Part shown: positions 25,370 through 33,262 of the stretch, in pieces
Position numbering within the stretch: position 1 is the stretch's first letter
Layout of the letters: each line of letters starts with the position of its first letter
Assembly: GCA_964651335.1 (NCBI GenBank)
Contig: CAZYVT010000003.1
Location: 44,038-108,037 of the forward strand
Source of the DNA: 2-02-FULL-66-14 sp964651335
GTDB lineage: Bacteria; Pseudomonadota; Gammaproteobacteria; Burkholderiales; SG8-39
Direction: 5' to 3'
DNA length: 64,000 nucleotides
The notes under the pieces: generated by a model
What the model was told of the DNA's origin: nothing
Seen by the model: only the letters and a program-made list of their open reading frames with translations
The model's database searches: none
Made by a program: the position numbers and the translations under genes

Positions 25370-26770
25370 TCACAGGCTCTTTCTCTGCTTGAGCGGTGGA
25401 ATTTTCAGGGATCCCCGGTATTTCGCAACGGTGCGCCGCGCCACCACGAAACCCTGCTGGCCGAGGATCTGGGAGATGCGCGCGTCGGAGAGCGGTGTAC
25501 GCCCGTCTTCGGCGGCAACGAGCTGCCGGATGAGCGCGCGGATTGCGGTCGCCGATGCCGCGCCACCGGTCTCGGTGGCGACGTGGCTGCCGAAGAAATA
25601 TTTCAGCTCGAACGTCCCGCGCGGCGTGGCCATGTATTTCTGCGTCGTGACGCGCGAGATCGTGCTCTCGTGCAGCGCCAGCATCTCGGCAATCTCGCGC
25701 AGTACCATCGGTCGCATCGCAACCTCGCCGTGGTCGAAGAAACGGCGCTGGCGATCGATAATCGCCTGCGAGACGCGCAAGATCGTATCGAAGCGCTGCC
25801 GCACGTTCTTGATCAGCCACCTCGCCTCCTGCAGCTTGGACGCGAGCGCGCTGCCGCCGTTGGCGCGGCCCGACGCCAGCTCGGCATAGAGGCGGTTGAC
25901 GCGCAGTCGCGGGACCGCGTCGGGATTGAGGCTCGCCCGCCAGGCGTTCCGGGTCTTGCGCACGATCACGTCGGGTACGACGTAGCGTGCCTCGACCTTC
26001 GCATATGCGGCGCCGGGACGAGGATTGAGCTTCTGAATGACGCGCTGTGCGGCTCGCAGCTCCTCATCGCTTGCGCCGGTCAGCGCCCTGAGCCGCGCGT
26101 AGTCGCGGGCCGCGAGAAGCTCCAGGTGCCGTTCGGCGACACTCAACGCGAGCCGGCTGACCGGGTCGGCCCCGCTCTGCGCGCGGATCTGCAGCGCCAG
26201 GCATTCGCCGGGGCTGCGGGCGCCGACCCCGAGCGGCTCGAAGTGCTGCAGGTGCTGGAGGGCGATCGCCAGTTCCTCGATTCCGACCCCGGCCTCGGGC
26301 GGCAGGAGCGCGGCGGTCTCCTCCAGGCTCTGCGTGAGATAGCCGTCCTCGTCGAGCACATCGATCAACATCGCGACCAGCGTCCGGTCCTGATGGTTGA
26401 GATTGGTGAGGCAAAGCTGCCCGTTCAGGTAGTCCCGGAGCGTCGGCGTGTCCTGGGTCGCGAAGGTGCGGTCGCTGTCCTCTTCGCCGTCGGCGCCGCG
26501 CCACGTTGCGTCATAGTCGGGCATCAGCTCATCGGGGCGCTCTGCTGCAGGCGCTTGATCCGTTCGGGGCGGCTCATCTCCGGGTCCCCGGGCCGGCGGC
26601 GTGGTTTCGGGCTCGCCGTCGTCGCGCTCGAGGATCGGATTCTCCATCAGGGCCTGTTCGATTTCCTGGTTCAGCTCCAGCGTCGAGAGTTGCAGCAGGC
26701 GGATCGATTGCTGCAACTGCGGCGTCAGCGTCAGGTGCTGCGAGAGCCGAAGCTGCAAGGCTGGCTTCAT
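25370..26770 (-). CDS. rpoN: RNA polymerase sigma-54 factor RpoN
   Basis: Sigma-54, which directs polymerase to GG-N10-GC promoters and needs an AAA+ activator. The protein is 466 residues. Region I is glutamine- and leucine-rich (LRLSQHLTLTPQLQQSIRLLQLS), followed by an acidic region II (about residues 50-110), the core-binding domain, an HTH (ALHESTISRVTTQKYM) and the RpoN box ARRTVAKYR about 15 residues before the end. A clear sigma-54 promoter and a sigma-54 activator occur 6-22 kb away in this window. Confidence 0.96.
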   Translation of the reverse strand: MKPALQLRLSQHLTLTPQLQQSIRLLQLSTLELNQEIEQALMENPILERDDGEPETTPPARGPGDEPPRTDQAPAAERPDELMPDYDATWRGADGEEDSDRTFATQDTPTLRDYLNGQLCLTNLNHQDRTLVAMLIDVLDEDGYLTQSLEETAALLPPEAGVGIEELAIALQHLQHFEPLGVGARSPGECLALQIRAQSGADPVSRLALSVAERHLELLAARDYARLRALTGASDEELRAAQRVIQKLNPRPGAAYAKVEARYVVPDVIVRKTRNAWRASLNPDAVPRLRVNRLYAELASGRANGGSALASKLQEARWLIKNVRQRFDTILRVSQAIIDRQRRFFDHGEVAMRPMVLREIAEMLALHESTISRVTTQKYMATPRGTFELKYFFGSHVATETGGAASATAIRALIRQLVAAEDGRTPLSDARISQILGQQGFVVARRTVAKYRGSLKIPPLKQRKSL

Positions 26771-26812
26771 TGAATCGGACGGCGGCCGAGGGTCAGCACG
26801 GCGCCGGGACGA

Positions 26813-27535
26813 CTACATGCGGAAGTGCTCGCCGAGGTACACCCGGCGCACGTTTTCATTATAGACGATTTCCTCCGGCCGCCCGGCGGCGAGGACCGAG
26901 CCCTCGTTGATGATGTAGGCATGGTCGCAGATGCCCAACGTCTCGCGCACGTTGTGGTCGGTGATCAGCACGCCGATGGCGCGCTCCTTGAGGAAGCGGA
27001 TGATGCGCTGGATGTCAAGCACCGCGATCGGGTCGACGCCTGCAAATGGCTCGTCGAGCAGGATGAACACGGGCTTTGTGCCGAGCGCCCGGGCAATCTC
27101 GAGGCGCCTGCGCTCGCCACCCGAAAGTGAAAGTGCAGTGTGCTTGCGCAGATGCGCGATGTTGAGCTCCGCGAGCAGCTCTGCGAGGCGCGGCTCGATC
27201 TGCTCCGGCGCGAGCCCCTGCAGCTCGAGCACCGCCTGCACGTTCTCCTCGACTGTAAGCTTGCGGAACACCGAGTTTTCCTGCGGCAGGTACGAGATGC
27301 CGAGCCGCGCGCGGCGGTGGATGGGCAGGTGCGTCAGCTCCCGCCCGTCGAGATGAATGCGTCCGGCATCCGCCGGGATGAGGCCGACGATCATGTAGAA
27401 GCACGTCGTCTTGCCGGCGCCGTTGGGCCCGAGCAGCCCGACCACCTCGCCGCTGGTGACCTCGAGCGATACGCCCTGCACCACGGTGCGCGACTTGTAG
27501 CGCTTGCGCAGATTCTCCACCCGCAGAACGCTCAT
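26813..27535 (-). CDS. lptB: LPS export ABC transporter ATP-binding protein LptB
   Basis: Cytoplasmic ATPase (240 residues) that powers LPS extraction by LptFG and its passage along the Lpt bridge. Walker A is GPNGAGKTTCFYM, then ISYLPQENSVFRKLTVEEN with its Q-loop, signature LSLSGGERRRLEIARAL and Walker B FILLDEPFAGVDP. It begins at ATG 27535, overlapping the lptA stop as ATGA; the longer upstream frame is shadow. LptF and LptG are not in the window. Confidence 0.95.
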   Translation of the reverse strand: MSVLRVENLRKRYKSRTVVQGVSLEVTSGEVVGLLGPNGAGKTTCFYMIVGLIPADAGRIHLDGRELTHLPIHRRARLGISYLPQENSVFRKLTVEENVQAVLELQGLAPEQIEPRLAELLAELNIAHLRKHTALSLSGGERRRLEIARALGTKPVFILLDEPFAGVDPIAVLDIQRIIRFLKERAIGVLITDHNVRETLGICDHAYIINEGSVLAAGRPEEIVYNENVRRVYLGEHFRM

Positions 27536-28170
27536 CGCACAGGCGGCTTTTCCGTATCCGGCCTTGCCGGCGCGGACGGCTGTACCGGGGCGGATGGAGA
27601 GCTCGTCGAGGAAGGCTGCGCGTCGGCGGACGGCGGAGACTTGGGCTGGATGACTGCCCGCACGCGTCCCTCCGCGGCGGCGGGCGAGGCACCTTTGGCC
27701 GCGCTCACGGAAAAGAATTCCGAGCGCTGGTCGAGAAGTATGTATTCGCCGCGCACTTCGTCCTGCTCGCGCAGCACGCGCGCGCGCTCGAACAACTCGA
27801 CCCGCTCGTTGCGGCCGTCGATCTCCAGGCGCAACGCCTCGGCGTCCGTCCACACGCCTTCCTTGTCGCGCCTCGGGTCGCCTTTTTGACGGAAACGCAC
27901 CGGGTTGCCGGTCGCGCTGGTGTGCTGGTAGCCATCGGCATCGACGCGCACCACGATCCGATCGGCGCGCACGGTGATCGTGCCCTTGGTGAGCGCCACG
28001 TTGCCCTCGAAAATGCTGACGCGCCGCGCGTCGTCCGAGCTCATCCGGCTCGCCTCGAGCTGCGTCGGCTTGTCCCGATCGGCTTTCTCGGCCGTGGCGG
28101 GGAACGCCGTCCAGAACAGTACTGCCGCCACGCACGCCGCGGGAATGGGTGCAATCGGATACGCGTTCAC
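27532..28170 (-). CDS. lptA: LPS transport periplasmic protein LptA
   Basis: Periplasmic bridge protein (212 residues) carrying LPS between LptC and LptD. It has a signal peptide (IPAACVAAVLFWTAFPATA), then the OstA beta-jellyroll with KPTQLEASRMSSDDARRVSIFEGNV and ITVRADRIVVRVDADGYQH. The GTG start at 28170 overlaps the lptC stop as GTGA. The last 35 or so residues are a proline/serine-rich tail, longer than in E. coli LptA. Confidence 0.9.
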   Translation of the reverse strand: MNAYPIAPIPAACVAAVLFWTAFPATAEKADRDKPTQLEASRMSSDDARRVSIFEGNVALTKGTITVRADRIVVRVDADGYQHTSATGNPVRFRQKGDPRRDKEGVWTDAEALRLEIDGRNERVELFERARVLREQDEVRGEYILLDQRSEFFSVSAAKGASPAAAEGRVRAVIQPKSPPSADAQPSSTSSPSAPVQPSAPARPDTEKPPVR

Positions 28171-28754
28171 TGCGCTGAGGGCGTCTTGTGGTTCCGTTCG
28201 AACCGGGCGCGTACCCGTTCGCGCAGGAACAGCTGCCACGTTGCGTTGTGATACTCCATTCCGCGCCCGGAAAGCGCGCGTCCAGGCTCCGCGACCGTAA
28301 CCTCGCGGTCGGTGCGTACCATCGACCTGTTTCCGATCAGGTGCAGAAAGCTGCTTTGCATGCGCGCCTCGGGCCGATCCGCGCTGCCTTCGCGCACCAG
28401 CAGTACGTTGCCATACAGGAATACCTCTTCGCCGTCGTGGGAGAGGGCGCCGCGCTCCGCAGTCAGCGTCATGCGCGACTCATTCGGTTTGGTCTGGAGC
28501 ACCCGCGGCGCGACCAGTTCGGTCGAGTCGTCGTCCGGATAATGTATCATTTTCGCCGCGGAGAGCGTAGATTCCTGCACGCCCGCCGCATTGAACTTCG
28601 TGATCACGAAGTCCTCCACGAGATAATCCGGATCATGGCGCCGGAGCGACGGATGCACCTGCTCTTCCCGTACCGTGCGCTCAAGCCAGATGGTCAGCAG
28701 CGCGAGCGCCAGCATCAGGAGTAGCGGGAACAGGCGAGTCGAGGAGAACCTCAC
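28167..28754 (-). CDS. lptC: LPS export protein LptC
   Basis: Bitopic inner-membrane protein (195 residues) that takes LPS from LptBFG and passes it to LptA. One N-terminal helix (RLFPLLLMLALALLTIWLE) is followed by a periplasmic OstA-like domain with HDPDYLVEDFVITKFN and DGEEVFLYGNVLLVRE. The GTG start at 28754 overlaps the kdsC stop as GTGA. It is part of the kdsD-kdsC-lptC-lptA-lptB chain linking Kdo synthesis and LPS transport. Confidence 0.91.
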   Translation of the reverse strand: MRFSSTRLFPLLLMLALALLTIWLERTVREEQVHPSLRRHDPDYLVEDFVITKFNAAGVQESTLSAAKMIHYPDDDSTELVAPRVLQTKPNESRMTLTAERGALSHDGEEVFLYGNVLLVREGSADRPEARMQSSFLHLIGNRSMVRTDREVTVAEPGRALSGRGMEYHNATWQLFLRERVRARFERNHKTPSAQ

Positions 28755-29287
28755 CTCAGATAACCCTCGAGGGCGCCCTCGAGGGTTCCCTGTGCCCGCA
28801 TGACAAACTCGCACACCTCGCGCACTGCACCGGCGCCCGCGGCGGTACCCGCGACGTAGTGTGCATGCCGCCGCACCAGTTCGGGCGCTTCGCCTGGCGC
28901 GCACGCAAAGCCGCAGCGCCGGAGCACCGGCAGATCGAGGAATTCGTCACCCATGTAGCCCGCGACCTCCGCGCGCAGCGCGAGCGTGGCGAGCAACGCG
29001 TTGAACGCCCCGTTCTTGTCTTCCATTCCCTGCAGCACATGGGTGACGCCGAGTTCGGACGCCCGCCGGGCCACTGCGCTGGAATCCCGGCTCGAGAGCA
29101 GCGCGAGCACGACGCCGGAGGCGGCGAGCATCTTCATGCCGTGCCCGTCGTGTGCGCTGAACGCTTTCAGCGCCTCGCCCTGCGGGCCGTACCAGAGACG
29201 TCCGTCGGTCAGCACGCCGTCGACATCGAACGCCATCAGGCGCACGCGCCTCGCGCGCTCGAGCGCGTCGGGAGCCGCCATGAACAT
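28751..29287 (-). CDS. kdsC: 3-deoxy-D-manno-octulosonate 8-phosphate phosphatase KdsC
   Basis: HAD-family phosphatase (178 residues) producing Kdo for LPS. Motif I is AFDVDGVLTDG with its two catalytic aspartates; motif III lysine lies in GMEDKNGAF; motif IV is MGDEFLDLPVL, where KdsC usually reads GDDxxD. Motif II reads LLSSRDS rather than the usual ITGR-type sequence. The flanking AFSAHDGHGMKML is typical of the family. The start is ATG at 29287 or 29281. It is located between kdsD and lptC, as in many proteobacteria. Confidence 0.9.
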   Translation of the reverse strand: MFMAAPDALERARRVRLMAFDVDGVLTDGRLWYGPQGEALKAFSAHDGHGMKMLAASGVVLALLSSRDSSAVARRASELGVTHVLQGMEDKNGAFNALLATLALRAEVAGYMGDEFLDLPVLRRCGFACAPGEAPELVRRHAHYVAGTAAGAGAVREVCEFVMRAQGTLEGALEGYLR

Positions 29288-29302
29288 CGGTCCGCGCTCG
29301 CG

Positions 29303-30334
29303 TTAGATGACCTTGGCGCGGAACAGGTCGTGCATGTTGAGCGCGCCGACGAGCACGCCCGCCTCGTCCACCACCAGCAGCTGGTTGATCTTGTGGCGCT
29401 CCATGAGTTCCACCGCCTCCGCCGCCAGCTTCTCGGGACGGATCGTGCGCGGGTTCGGCGTCATTACCCGGTCAATGCGCGCCGCATTCCCGTTGGCGAC
29501 CCGGTCGAGCTTGCGGCGCAGATCGCCGTCGGTGAAGATACCCTTGACGCGCCCTCCGGCGTCGACGATCGCGATCATGCCCATGCCGCCGCGCGTCATT
29601 GCGCCGAGCGCTTTCTTGACTGACTCGCCTGCCCTTACCACTGGGACGCCGTCGCCGCGGCGCATCACATCGGCCACATGTTTCAGCGCCTCCCGGTAAA
29701 GCGAGCCACGCGGATGCGAGCGCGCGAAATCTGCCTTCGAGAATCCTCGCGCGTCGAGCAAGGCAACTGCAAGGGCGTCGCCAAGCGCCAGAGCAGCCGT
29801 GGTGCTCGCGGTTGGCGAAAGATTGAGAGGGCAGGCCTCCCTTTTCACGCCCGCGTCAAGAAAGATGTCTGCTTCGCGCGCGAGCGAGGAATCGGATTTT
29901 CCCGTGATGGCGATCAGTTTTGCTCCCTCCCGCTTGATGAACGGAACGATGTGCAGCAATTCCTCGCTTTCGCCTGAGTTCGAGATGCCGATGAAGATAT
30001 CGTCTTCGCGAATCATTCCGAGATCGCCGTGGCTCGCTTCCGCAGGATGCACGAAATACGCCGGGGTTCCCGTGCTTGCCATCGTGGAAGCGATTTTGCG
30101 GGCTACGTGGCCGGATTTTCCGATCCCGCTGACGATTACGCGCCCGCGCCCGTCCGACGTGCATTTCAGGATCAAGGACAGGGCGTCGAGGAATCGTTGG
30201 TCGAGGCGGGAGATGAGCGCCCGCACCGCCTCGGCTTCTATCTTGAGCACGTTGCGCGCAAGCTCGAGCGCCTGCGGCGAAGCGCCCGTCGCGGCGGTCG
30301 CGCCCTGTCCGGGAGCACGCGCTGCGCATATCAT
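29303..30334 (-). CDS. kdsD: D-arabinose 5-phosphate isomerase KdsD
   Basis: Converts ribulose 5-phosphate to arabinose 5-phosphate, the first step of Kdo synthesis. The protein is 343 residues. The SIS domain carries RVIVSGIGKSGHVARKIASTMASTGTPAYFV-type residues with HPAEASHGDLGM and GISNSGESEEL. Two CBS domains follow (KGIFTDGDLRRKL and INQLLVVDEAG). The start is ATG at 30334. A TATACT box on the minus strand at 30348-30343 could be its -10. It diverges from the antiporter gene with a 41-base gap. Confidence 0.94.
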   Translation of the reverse strand: MICAARAPGQGATAATGASPQALELARNVLKIEAEAVRALISRLDQRFLDALSLILKCTSDGRGRVIVSGIGKSGHVARKIASTMASTGTPAYFVHPAEASHGDLGMIREDDIFIGISNSGESEELLHIVPFIKREGAKLIAITGKSDSSLAREADIFLDAGVKREACPLNLSPTASTTAALALGDALAVALLDARGFSKADFARSHPRGSLYREALKHVADVMRRGDGVPVVRAGESVKKALGAMTRGGMGMIAIVDAGGRVKGIFTDGDLRRKLDRVANGNAARIDRVMTPNPRTIRPEKLAAEAVELMERHKINQLLVVDEAGVLVGALNMHDLFRAKVI

Positions 30335-30375
30335 AGCCGCGGAGTATAGCCCAACCACTCTCGGATTCTGCCTCG

Positions 30376-32355
30376 ATGGAAGCCGCACGCGTTGCGCTCC
30401 TGCCGGTCCTGGTGCTGCTCGCAAGTGCGGTGCTGGTGGTGGTCGCATGCCGGCGCCTGCATTTGCCGCCGATGATCGGCTATATCGTCACCGGCCTTGC
30501 GGTCGGCCCGTACGCACTCGGTTTCGTTCCCGATACCGATACGACGCGGCATCTTGCCGAGTTCGGCATCGTGTTCCTGATGTTTTCGGTCGGCCTGGAA
30601 TTCAGCTTGCCGAAGCTCGTCGCCATGCGGCGCGTGGTCTTCGGCCTGGGGCTGGCGCAGGTCGTGCTCACGATCGCGCTGGGCGTTGCCGGGGCGCTCG
30701 CGCTCGGCGCAGGCTGGCAGGCGGGCCTCGCGCTGGGTGGCGCCGCGGCAATGTCCTCGACCGCGATCGTGTCGCGGCTGCTCGCGGAGCGGCTCGAGCT
30801 CGACACCCCGCATGGTAGGGAGATCATCGGTGTGCTGCTGTTCCAGGATCTCGCCGTGGTGCCGCTCCTGATCCTGGTGCCGGCGCTCGGCCGCCCGCCG
30901 CACGAAATCGGGCTCGCCGTTGCGGCCGCGTTCGGCAAGGCGGTGCTCGTGCTCGCGGTGGTCATCCTTGCCGGCCCGCGGCTGATGCGCTCCTGGTTCG
31001 GCGTCGTCGCGCGCGGGCGCTCGAGCGAGCTGTTTATGCTGAATGTGCTCCTCATTACGCTCGGCCTGGCGTACCTCACCGGACTCGCAGGCCTTTCGCT
31101 TGCGCTCGGTGCATTCCTCGCCGGCATGCTGATCTCGGAGACCGAGTACCGTTATCAGGTCGAGGAGGACATCAAGCCGTTCCGCGACGTGCTGCTGGGC
31201 CTGTTCTTCGTTACCGTCGGCATGCTGCTCGACCTGCGCGCGGTGCTCGGCCAGCCGTGGCTGGTGCTCGCATTTCTCGTGCTGCTCGTCGGCGGCAAGC
31301 TTGCGCTGATCGGACTGCTGTCGCGCGCCTTTGGCGGCGCTCCCGCCTCGGCGCTGCGCGTGGCGCTCGCGCTCGCCCAGGGCGGCGAGTTCGGATTCGT
31401 GCTGCTTGCGCAGGCCAGTGAGCACCAGAGCGCGCCGGCGCCGGTGCTGCAGGCGCTGCTCGCAGCGATGGTGCTGTCGATGATCGCGACGCCGTTCGTG
31501 ATCGCGGCGAGCAACCGCATCGTGCTGCGCTTCACGCGCTCGGAATGGATGCTGCGTGCGCTCGAGCTGCACCGCGTGGCGGTGCAATCGATCGATACCG
31601 ATCGCCACGTGATCGTGCTCGGCTACGGCCGCAACGGCCAGCACCTCGCCCGCCTGCTGGACGCCGAGGACGTGCGCTACGTTGCGCTCGATCTCGATCC
31701 GGAGCGCGTGCGCGAAGCGGCACTCGCCGGCGACACCGTCGTGTTCGCCGATTGCTCGCGGCGCGAGGCGCTGGTCGCGGCCGGGATCTCGCGCGCCGCG
31801 GCGGTGGCGATCACGTTCGCCGACTCGAATGCGGCGGTACGCGTGCTCGCGCACATCCACGCTCTCAACCCGTCGGTTCCGGTGATCGTGCGCGCGAGGG
31901 ACGAGGCGGACGTGGCGCGGCTCGCTGTAGCAGGCGCTTCGGAAGTCGTGCCGGAGGCGCTCGAGTCGGGGTTGATGCTCGCAGCCCATACGCTGGTCTG
32001 GGTGGGAGTACCGCTCTCGCGCGTCGTGCGGCGCATGCGCGCGGTGCGCGACGAGCAGTATGGATTGCTCAAGGGACTGTTTCACGGCGCGAGCGACGAA
32101 CCGGAAACCGTGGAAGCGGCGCAGCCGCGCCTGCACGCGGTTACGCTGGCCGGCGGCGCGTACGCGCTTGGCAAGTCTCTCGCCGATCTCGGGCTGACCG
32201 AGCTCGGCGTGCAGATCAAGGCGGTGCGCCGCCCTGGGACCGCGCGCCGGCTTGCGCCACAGGAGGTCGCGACGCTCGAGCAGGGCGATGTGGTGGTGCT
32301 GCTCGGCGTGGCCGATCTGCTCGCCGCCGCCGAGATCCGGCTGCTTCAGGGGTAG
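30376..32355 (+). CDS. Kef-type monovalent cation:proton antiporter with TrkA-N and TrkA-C domains
   Basis: A 659-residue inner-membrane CPA2 antiporter. About 12 membrane helices fill residues 1-385 (PPMIGYIVTGLAVGP, LMFSVGLEFSLP, GVLLFQDLAVVPLL). A TrkA-N nucleotide-binding domain begins near residue 410 (VIVLGYGRNGQHLARLL) and a TrkA-C domain covers about 580-659. The layout matches KefB/KefC/YbaL-type potassium efflux systems. The ion cannot be fixed from sequence. It converges with the pilin gene at a shared stem-loop. Confidence 0.88.
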   Translation: MEAARVALLPVLVLLASAVLVVVACRRLHLPPMIGYIVTGLAVGPYALGFVPDTDTTRHLAEFGIVFLMFSVGLEFSLPKLVAMRRVVFGLGLAQVVLTIALGVAGALALGAGWQAGLALGGAAAMSSTAIVSRLLAERLELDTPHGREIIGVLLFQDLAVVPLLILVPALGRPPHEIGLAVAAAFGKAVLVLAVVILAGPRLMRSWFGVVARGRSSELFMLNVLLITLGLAYLTGLAGLSLALGAFLAGMLISETEYRYQVEEDIKPFRDVLLGLFFVTVGMLLDLRAVLGQPWLVLAFLVLLVGGKLALIGLLSRAFGGAPASALRVALALAQGGEFGFVLLAQASEHQSAPAPVLQALLAAMVLSMIATPFVIAASNRIVLRFTRSEWMLRALELHRVAVQSIDTDRHVIVLGYGRNGQHLARLLDAEDVRYVALDLDPERVREAALAGDTVVFADCSRREALVAAGISRAAAVAITFADSNAAVRVLAHIHALNPSVPVIVRARDEADVARLAVAGASEVVPEALESGLMLAAHTLVWVGVPLSRVVRRMRAVRDEQYGLLKGLFHGASDEPETVEAAQPRLHAVTLAGGAYALGKSLADLGLTELGVQIKAVRRPGTARRLAPQEVATLEQGDVVVLLGVADLLAAAEIRLLQG

Positions 32356-32361
32356 GAAACA

Positions 32362-32384
32362 AGAAGCCGGTTTGACCGGCTTCT
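32362..32384 (-). terminator. Stem-loop terminator between convergent antiporter and pilin genes
   Basis: A perfect 9-base-pair stem (32362-32370 with 32376-32384) and a 5-base loop sit between two convergent stop codons. Read on the minus strand, the stem is followed by TTGTTTC, giving a short U-rich tail that favours termination of the pilin transcript. On the plus strand no U-run follows, so termination of the antiporter would be weaker. Confidence 0.6.
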
Positions 32385-32404
32385 CGGCTCTACGCGTGCT
32401 GCCC

Positions 32405-33061
32405 TTACATCGCCCTGCAGAGGATGTAAACGTTCGTCCCGGTTTCGGCGTAGGTCGCCGTCGCTGCAATGCCTGGTCCGAGAGTAGGGTTGGGTGACGT
32501 TTGCAGCATGCCGCGCACCGTGCCAGTGGAAGGCACACCGTCGTCCATCTGCGTGTCGACCGCGATGGCAATCTTGTCGGGCAGATTCGCCGAGCAGATG
32601 ATCAGGCCGCTGAATCCGCCGAAGATCGCGCCGCCGGCGCCGTCTCCGGTCTGCACGCCGATCATCCCCGCAGCCGCATTGAACGGCTGCTGCGCGCCGC
32701 TGCCGGCGACGAATCCTGAACGGCGCAGATGGTCCCACCACTGGCACGACTCGGGCGGAGTTGCGACCGTACAGTCCGCGTTATAGGCGCCGGCGACCAC
32801 GCCATTGCCACTACCGCTCACGGCTGCGGGCGCGGTGGCCCAACGAGCGGCAGCGCCGTTGTCGTCCCCCGGAATCGTGCGGTAGCGATCCTGGTAGCCG
32901 TGGTAGGCGGCAGAGATCCCTGAAAAGTCGGCAATGATGTTCTTGGTCTTTGCCTGCGTGATCATTTCCTGCCCCTTCAAAATCCCCCCTAGCAAGAGGC
33001 CGATAATCACGAGCACGATGGCGATTTCGACCAGCGTGAATCCTTTTTGCGGGCTTTTCAT
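32405..33061 (-). CDS. Type IV prepilin-like protein (major pilin candidate)
   Basis: A 218-residue prepilin. The leader MKSPQKG is followed by the peptidase/methylation site (cleavage G-FTLVE with Glu5) and the hydrophobic helix IAIVLVIIGLLLGGIL. The mature domain has YRTIPGDDNGAAARW, CQWWDHLRRSGFV and a C-terminal cysteine near residue 215 that may form a disulphide loop. The start is ATG at 33061, with GGAG upstream. It stands alone behind a sigma-54 promoter, apart from the assembly operon, which suits an abundant pilin. It is not a recognisable MshA by sequence alone. Confidence 0.85.
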   Translation of the reverse strand: MKSPQKGFTLVEIAIVLVIIGLLLGGILKGQEMITQAKTKNIIADFSGISAAYHGYQDRYRTIPGDDNGAAARWATAPAAVSGSGNGVVAGAYNADCTVATPPESCQWWDHLRRSGFVAGSGAQQPFNAAAGMIGVQTGDGAGGAIFGGFSGLIICSANLPDKIAIAVDTQMDDGVPSTGTVRGMLQTSPNPTLGPGIAATATYAETGTNVYILCRAM

Positions 33062-33101
33062 GCGCGCTTCTCCGATCGTGGAAGTAATGACAATTCCGGC
33101 G

Positions 33102-33118
33102 TTGCAAATTCCGTGCCC
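33102..33118 (-). promoter_or_regulatory. Sigma-54 (RpoN) promoter of the pilin gene
   Basis: Minus-strand sequence GGGCACGGAATTTGCAA. It has GGCACG at the -24 element, exactly ten bases between GG (33117-33116) and GC (33105-33104), and TTGCA at -12. The consensus is TGGCACG-N4-TTGCW; only the first T differs. Transcription would begin near 33092, leaving a leader of about 30 bases that contains the GGAG ribosome site. Sigma-54 control is known for pilA genes with PilR-type activators. Confidence 0.75.
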
Positions 33119-33262
33119 TGCGAAACGATCGGATCGAGGGCGCACGGGCCGGCAAAGACCCGCCTGACTGTTCAAGCCCCGACAATCCCGACGAGGAATC
33201 GACATCCAGGGGCCAAGGATCCGATCCAGCCGCTGCGCTAGACTAGGTGCGAGGTCTTCCGC

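Noticed and set aside
25271..26773. 500-codon plus-strand frame opposite rpoN
   Set aside because: The minus strand encodes an unambiguous RpoN with its RpoN box. The plus frame is a shadow.
30331..32571. 746-codon open frame opposite the antiporter gene
   Set aside because: It is antisense to a well-supported Kef-type protein and consists of His/Glu/Arg-rich low-complexity sequence, a typical GC artefact.
33119..33262. Sigma-54 promoter for the divergent histidine kinase
   Set aside because: No GG-N10-GC arrangement with TGGCAC/TTGCA character was found on the plus strand of this gap.
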